Part shown: one piece after another, positions 14,892 through 18,749 of the stretch | How positions within the stretch are numbered: the first letter of the stretch is position 1 | How the letters are laid out: each line of letters starts with the position of its first letter | NCBI GenBank assembly: GCA_023419315.1 | Contig: JAEZYE010000065.1 | Coordinates: 1 to 18,749, forward strand | Source: Pseudomonadota bacterium | GTDB taxonomy: Bacteria > Pseudomonadota > Gammaproteobacteria > Xanthomonadales > Xanthomonadaceae | DNA length: 18,749 nt | Reading direction: 5' to 3' | Program-made: the position numbers and the translations under genes | The notes under the pieces: model-generated | Seen by the model: only the letters and a program-made list of their open reading frames with translations | Told to the model about the DNA's origin: nothing | Database searches by the model: none

Positions 14892-15818
14892 ATGGAAACC
14901 CGAGCCAACTACGTCCTCATCGGCGCCTTCACGCTGGTGGTGGCGATCGCCTTGCTGCTGTTCGGGCTGTGGGCGGCGAAATATTCGTCCGAACGCACCT
15001 GGCAGCAGTACCAGATCGTCTTCCGCGAAGCGGTGACCGGCCTGTCGGTCGGCAGTCCCGTCCAGTACAACGGCATCGCGGTCGGTTCGATCACCAAGCT
15101 GTCGCTCGCGCCGAACGATCCGCGCCAGGTCGTCGCGCTCATCCGCGTGGAATCGTCGACGCCGATCAAGACCGACACGCGCGCCAAGCTGGCGATCACC
15201 AGCCTCACCGGCCCGACCATCATCCAGCTCAGCGGCGGCACGCCGCAGGCGCCGGCGCTGACGGCCGTGGATCGCCGCGAAGCGCCGGTCATCCAGACCT
15301 CGCCCTCGGCCTTGCAGAACATCACCGACACCGCCAATCGCATCGTCGAGAGGCTCGACCAGGTGCTCAGCGACAAGAACGTCGCCAGCATCGCGCAGAC
15401 GCTGGCGAACCTGGAGTCGGTCAGCGGCTCGCTGGCCAGCCGCGACGAAGGACTGGAATCGCTGATCGTCAGCGCGCGCGACGCCGCGCGCAATCTCGAC
15501 ACCACCTTGACCACCACCAACGGCACCATCCAGCGTCTGGATCAGAATCTGGTGCGCGAATTGCCCGGTTTGATCGAAAAGCTGGACAACACGCTCGCCA
15601 AGCTGGATTCGGCTGCCGGCAATGCCGACGCCATCCTTGGCGAGAACCGCGCCGCCATCAACAGCTTCGCCACCGATGGCCTCGGCCAGCTTGGCCCGAC
15701 CCTCACCGAATTGCGTGGCCTGGTCCGCGACCTGCGCCGCGTCAGTGACCGCCTCGAAGGCAACCCGGCCCGCTACCTGCTGGGCCGCGACGCACCCAAG
15801 GAGTTCGAACCCAAATGA
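14892..15818 (+). CDS. mlaD: MlaD-like MCE-domain substrate-binding protein
   Basis: Membrane-anchored periplasmic lipid-binding subunit of the MCE transporter. The 308 residues have one N-terminal membrane helix at 8-28, one MCE domain at about 39-115 (LSVGSPVQYNGIAVGSI), then a long helical region at 140-290 with heptad-like repeats (LIEKLDNTLAKLDSAAGNAD), and a C-terminal NPARYLLGRD motif. It is much longer than E. coli MlaD (about 183 residues) and more like the coiled MCE proteins that pair with an auxiliary lipoprotein; the helical tail may build a tunnel or needle. AGGAGG at 14876-14881 serves the ATG at 14892. Its stop overlaps the next start (ATGA). Confidence 0.9.
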   Translation: METRANYVLIGAFTLVVAIALLLFGLWAAKYSSERTWQQYQIVFREAVTGLSVGSPVQYNGIAVGSITKLSLAPNDPRQVVALIRVESSTPIKTDTRAKLAITSLTGPTIIQLSGGTPQAPALTAVDRREAPVIQTSPSALQNITDTANRIVERLDQVLSDKNVASIAQTLANLESVSGSLASRDEGLESLIVSARDAARNLDTTLTTTNGTIQRLDQNLVRELPGLIEKLDNTLAKLDSAAGNADAILGENRAAINSFATDGLGQLGPTLTELRGLVRDLRRVSDRLEGNPARYLLGRDAPKEFEPK

Positions 15819-16462
15819 AGGCGCTGCGAGTCCTGCTTCCCCTGTCATTGCTCGTGTTGTCGGGTTGCTCGATTCTGGGCAGCGGCAAGGGCGAACCCGT
15901 CACCATCTACTCGCCTGAAGTGCGCGTGGAAGCTCAACCGTCCTGGCCGCAGGTGCCGTGGTCGCTGGTCATCGCCAAACCCACGGCCGCGCGCGTGGTG
16001 GACAGCCCGCGCATTTCGGTCCGGCCCACGCCCGGGGAATTGCAGATCTACAAGGGTGCATCCTGGGCCCAGCCGGCGACCGACATGCTGCAGGATTCGG
16101 TGCAGCGCGCACTTGAGGATTCCGGCCGCATCGCCGCCGTCGCCAGTGCGGATGCCGGCATCCTCGGTGACTACCGGCTGGTGATGGACATCCGCCGCTT
16201 CGAATCGGACTACACCGGCAAGAGCACGCCGGAGGCGACCATCGAGGTGAACGCCAAGCTCGTGCAGAGCCGAAGCCAGCGCGTCGTCGCTTCGCGTACG
16301 TTCCTGGATGCAGAACCGGCGTCCGGCACCGACGTGGGCAGCGTCACCCGGGCGTTTGGACAATCGCTCGCGCGCATCACCGGCGAAATCGCGGGCTGGG
16401 CGCTGGTCAGCGGCCAGAGCGACACGGCGAACGTACTGCCGCCAGCGCCTCCCGCACGCTAA
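15815..16462 (+). CDS. ABC-type transport auxiliary lipoprotein (PqiC-like)
   Basis: Lipoprotein of the ABC_trans_aux (PqiC/YmbA, DUF330) family, expected at the inner face of the outer membrane as the partner of the MCE protein. The 215 residues begin with a lipoprotein signal ending in the lipobox LSGC, with C18 the acylated cysteine. S19 at position +2 would direct it to the outer membrane by the enterobacterial rule. The body contains the family stretches VRPTPGELQIYKGASWAQPATDM, at about 69-91, and LGDYRLVMDIRRFESDY. The ATG at 15815 overlaps the mlaD stop. It is the last gene of the operon and its stop overlaps that of the convergent alkB gene. Confidence 0.88.
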   Translation: MKALRVLLPLSLLVLSGCSILGSGKGEPVTIYSPEVRVEAQPSWPQVPWSLVIAKPTAARVVDSPRISVRPTPGELQIYKGASWAQPATDMLQDSVQRALEDSGRIAAVASADAGILGDYRLVMDIRRFESDYTGKSTPEATIEVNAKLVQSRSQRVVASRTFLDAEPASGTDVGSVTRAFGQSLARITGEIAGWALVSGQSDTANVLPPAPPAR

Positions 16463-17064
16463 ACCAGGATCCGGCGGAACGTGAGGTTGATGCGATCCCC
16501 CGTCGGGCGCGCCGTCCGCGGCAGGGCGTGTCGATAGAGATGCTGGGTATCGCCGGCCATCACGAGCAGGCTGCCGCCATTCAAGTCCAGCGTCAGCCGC
16601 TGCCGCGGATCGTGCCGGTGCTTGAGCGCAAACCGGCGCGTCGCGCCCAGGCTGACTGAGGCAATCACCGGTTGCCGGCCGAGTTCGGCTTCGTCATCAC
16701 TGTGCCAGCCCATGGCGTCGCGTCCATCGCGATAGCGGTTCAGCAGGACGCTGTTGAATGGCACACCAAGCACTTCGACCAGCCGGTCACGCAGCGCCTC
16801 CAGTTCCGGCGTCCACGGGTGCGGCGCAAAGCGCACGCCGGAATAGCGGTACGTCGCCTCCGGATCGCCGACCCAGCAGCTCAATCGCGGCGAGTCGACG
16901 AGTTTGCCGAACATGCGGATGCGATGAACCTCCCACGGCACGGTGTCGGCCAGCGTCCGGTGCAACCGATCGGCCTGTTCCGGCGTCAGCCAATGCGGGT
17001 CCCAGCGCAGGTCCGCGCCGGGCAACATCTCACCATTCGCCATCATGAGTCGCGGTATGGTCAT
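16459..17064 (-). CDS. alkB: AlkB-family (ALKBH2-like) 2-oxoglutarate/Fe(II) dioxygenase
   Basis: DNA repair enzyme that removes methyl lesions such as 1-methyladenine and 3-methylcytosine by oxidative demethylation. The 201 residues follow eukaryotic ALKBH2 more closely than E. coli AlkB: RMFGKLVDSPRLSCWVGD, YRYSGVRFAPHPW, NSVLLNRYRDG and VIASVSLGATRRFALKHR. Iron ligands are H121, D123 and H179 (RHALP); 2-oxoglutarate is bound by R191 and R197 in RINLTFR. I chose the ATG at 17064; the frame is open to 17145, but that would run into the divergent ETF-QO start. An ATG at 17046 is the alternative. Its TAG overlaps the TAA of the lipoprotein gene. Symbol given by family only. Confidence 0.9.
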   Translation of the reverse strand: MTIPRLMMANGEMLPGADLRWDPHWLTPEQADRLHRTLADTVPWEVHRIRMFGKLVDSPRLSCWVGDPEATYRYSGVRFAPHPWTPELEALRDRLVEVLGVPFNSVLLNRYRDGRDAMGWHSDDEAELGRQPVIASVSLGATRRFALKHRHDPRQRLTLDLNGGSLLVMAGDTQHLYRHALPRTARPTGDRINLTFRRILV

Positions 17065-17144
17065 GCGCGGATCGTGCTGGAATTGCCCGCATCCGCGCAA
17101 ACACCGAAAATAGCCGCAGCCTATACGCCAGAAGGGAGACCGCA
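17065..17144. promoter_or_regulatory. Short divergent region between alkB-like and ETF-QO genes
   Basis: Only 80 bases separate the two starts, so both promoters must fit here or overlap the coding ends. TATACG at 17122-17127 is a possible -10 for the ETF-QO gene without a clear -35. GGGAG at 17134-17138, six bases before the ATG, is a good ribosome-binding site for the ETF-QO gene. Confidence 0.3.
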
Positions 17145-18749
17145 ATGTCCGATGTCGAACGCGATGTCATGGAGTACGACGTCGTCACTGTCGGTGCCGG
17201 TCCGGCCGGCCTGGCTTTCGCCATCCGGTTGAAGCAGATCAATCCCGAGCTGTCCGTCTGCGTGATCGAAAAGGCCAGCACCATCGGTGCACACATCCTG
17301 TCGGGCGCCGTGATCGAACCCGCGCCGCTGGATGCGTTGCTGCCCGGCTGGCGCGATGCGCCGCCGCCGATCTGCGTGCCGGCGAAAGACGACGAATTCT
17401 GGTATCTCACCCGCGACGGCGGACACAAGTTCCCCATCGTGCCGCCGGGCATGCGCAACCATGGCAACTTCATCGTCAGCCTCGGCGCCATGTGCGCATG
17501 GCTGGCACCGCAGGCCGAAGCGCTCGGTGTCGAAATCTATCCCGGCTTCGCCGCCTCCGAAACGCTGCACGATGACAGCGGCCGCGTCGTCGGCGTGCGT
17601 ATCGGCGACATGGGCGTGGCGAAGGATGGATCGCACAAGCCCGGCTACACGCAGGGCATCGACATCCGCGCCAAGGTGACCGTGCTGGCCGAAGGCGCAC
17701 GCGGCCACCTGACCAAGCGACTGGTGAAGCGGTTCGAACTGGACAAGGACAGCGATCCGCAGTCGTATTCGATCGGCATCAAGGAACTGTGGCAGGTGCC
17801 CGAAGGACGGGTCATGCCCGGAAAAATCGTGCATACGCTCGGTTGGCCGGCCGACACCAAGACCTACGGCGGCAGCTTCCTCTATCACCTGGACGAGAAC
17901 CGCATTGCGCTCGGCTACGTCAGCGGACTGGACTACCAGGACCCCGGATACAAGCCGTGGGAAGCCTTCCAGCAATGGAAGAACCATCCGATGATCAAAC
18001 CGCTGCTGGAAGGCGGAAACCTGATCTCCGCCGGCGCGCGTGCGATCGTGACGGGCGGCTGGCAATCGCTGCCGACGGTCGAGATGCCCGGCGCACTGCT
18101 GATCGGCGACACCGCCGGGCTGTTGAACGTGCCGAAGATCAAGGGCACGCACCAGGCGATCCGCAGCGGCATGCTCGCCGCGGAACATCTCGCGGCCAGT
18201 GCGCTGGATCCGGCAGGCTTCGACGCCAGGCTGCGCGCATCGGACGCGATGAAGGAACTGCGCCAGGTCCGCAACATCAAACCGGGCTTCAAGAAGGGAA
18301 TGTGGTTCGGCCTGGTGAACGCCGCATGGGAAACCGCACTGGGCGGCCACTCACCCTGGACGCTGAAGAACAAGCCCGACTGGTCCTCGCTCGACAAGGT
18401 CGGCGCACACGAACAACCCAAGCGCGACTATGTCGATCGCACCCTGGTGCCACGCGATCGCCTGCAAGGCGTCTATTACGCCGCCACCGAACACGACGAA
18501 GACCAACCGGTCCATCTCAAAGTCGCCGACACCTCCGTCTGCGTGACCCGCTGCGCCGAGGAGTACGACAACCCCTGCACCCGCTTCTGCCCCGCCGGCG
18601 TCTACGAAATCGTGCAGGACGAAGCCGGCAAGCGCCTGCAGATCAACGCCGCCAACTGCGTCCACTGCAAGACCTGCGACATCAAGGACCCCTACGAAAT
18701 CATCACCTGGGTGACACCGGAAGGTGGGTCGGGTCCGAATTATCAGAAT
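17145..18749 (+). CDS. Electron transfer flavoprotein-ubiquinone oxidoreductase (partial at the right edge)
   Basis: Membrane-associated flavoprotein that takes electrons from ETF, produced by fatty-acid and amino-acid dehydrogenases, and passes them to ubiquinone. The visible 535 residues hold the FAD dinucleotide motif GAGPAG at 17-22, the ETF-QO body (KELWQVPEGR, GGWQSLPTVEMPGALLIGD, KGTHQAIRSG), and the C-terminal [4Fe-4S] domain with C482 (FCPAGVYE) and C505, C508 and C511 (CVHCKTCD). The end at EGGSGPNYQN is the usual terminus, so only a few residues lie beyond the edge. The ATG at 17145 has GGGAG six bases upstream. The gene is intact as far as seen. Divergent from the alkB-like gene. 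Confidence 0.95.
   Translation, partial: MSDVERDVMEYDVVTVGAGPAGLAFAIRLKQINPELSVCVIEKASTIGAHILSGAVIEPAPLDALLPGWRDAPPPICVPAKDDEFWYLTRDGGHKFPIVPPGMRNHGNFIVSLGAMCAWLAPQAEALGVEIYPGFAASETLHDDSGRVVGVRIGDMGVAKDGSHKPGYTQGIDIRAKVTVLAEGARGHLTKRLVKRFELDKDSDPQSYSIGIKELWQVPEGRVMPGKIVHTLGWPADTKTYGGSFLYHLDENRIALGYVSGLDYQDPGYKPWEAFQQWKNHPMIKPLLEGGNLISAGARAIVTGGWQSLPTVEMPGALLIGDTAGLLNVPKIKGTHQAIRSGMLAAEHLAASALDPAGFDARLRASDAMKELRQVRNIKPGFKKGMWFGLVNAAWETALGGHSPWTLKNKPDWSSLDKVGAHEQPKRDYVDRTLVPRDRLQGVYYAATEHDEDQPVHLKVADTSVCVTRCAEEYDNPCTRFCPAGVYEIVQDEAGKRLQINAANCVHCKTCDIKDPYEIITWVTPEGGSGPNYQN

Noticed and set aside
17121..18350. Open frame of 409 residues antisense to the ETF-QO gene
   Set aside because: Shadow frame. 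The plus strand encodes a complete FAD and iron-sulfur protein.
1..18749. tRNA, rRNA, CRISPR, phage or transposase genes
   Set aside because: I looked for clover-leaf-like stretches, regular direct repeats with spacers and transposase frames, and saw none. The two palindromic repeats near holC are not CRISPR-like because they are single inverted units without spacers.

Overview
The window is a dense, GC-rich stretch of ordinary bacterial chromosome. Protein sequences (ProRS, the H-NS-like protein, PssA, the electron-transfer flavoprotein dehydrogenase) and gene order point to a gammaproteobacterium of the Xanthomonadaceae/Lysobacteraceae type (Lysobacter, Luteimonas, Xanthomonas and relatives). 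The family is inferred from recognised proteins and was not tested by search. I count 17 protein genes, two of them cut by the window edges. I see no tRNA, rRNA, CRISPR array, insertion sequence or prophage. The longest stretch without a gene is about 133 bases.

Layout. (1) Positions 1-6061: a partial lptF on the minus strand is divergent from pepA-holC-valS on the plus strand. The same arrangement is known from E. coli. The pepA/holC and holC/valS gaps each hold a palindromic intergenic repeat. (2) Positions 6121-7813, minus strand: pssA, a small 145-residue gene and rimI, joined by two 4-base GTGA stop/start overlaps. The small gene looks like a divergent holD (psi subunit of DNA polymerase III); in E. 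coli holD also precedes rimI. With holC nearby, both halves of the chi-psi clamp-loader accessory would lie within about 4 kb. (3) Positions 7912-10637, plus strand: a secreted DUF4124 protein, proS with its editing domain, and an H-NS-like nucleoid protein with hairpins around it. (4) Positions 10722-11978, minus strand: a ThrE-type amino-acid exporter. (5) Positions 12071-16462, plus strand: a DMT (EamA) transporter whose stop overlaps the start of a STAS-MlaE fusion permease, then an MlaF-like ATPase, an MlaD-like MCE protein and a PqiC-like lipoprotein. This makes a Mla/MCE lipid-transport operon without a soluble MlaC. (6) Positions 16459-17064, minus strand: an ALKBH2-like DNA repair dioxygenase that meets the lipoprotein gene tail to tail with overlapping stop codons. 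(7) From 17145 to the right edge: almost all of an ETF:ubiquinone oxidoreductase.

Functionally the window is housekeeping: envelope lipid biogenesis and transport (LptF, PssA, Mla-like system), translation (ValS, ProS, RimI), replication (HolC, probable HolD), DNA alkylation repair and respiratory electron transfer. I found no clearly new system. The best leads are the probable unannotated psi subunit, the EamA gene coupled to the Mla-like operon, and the two palindromic repeats beside holC.
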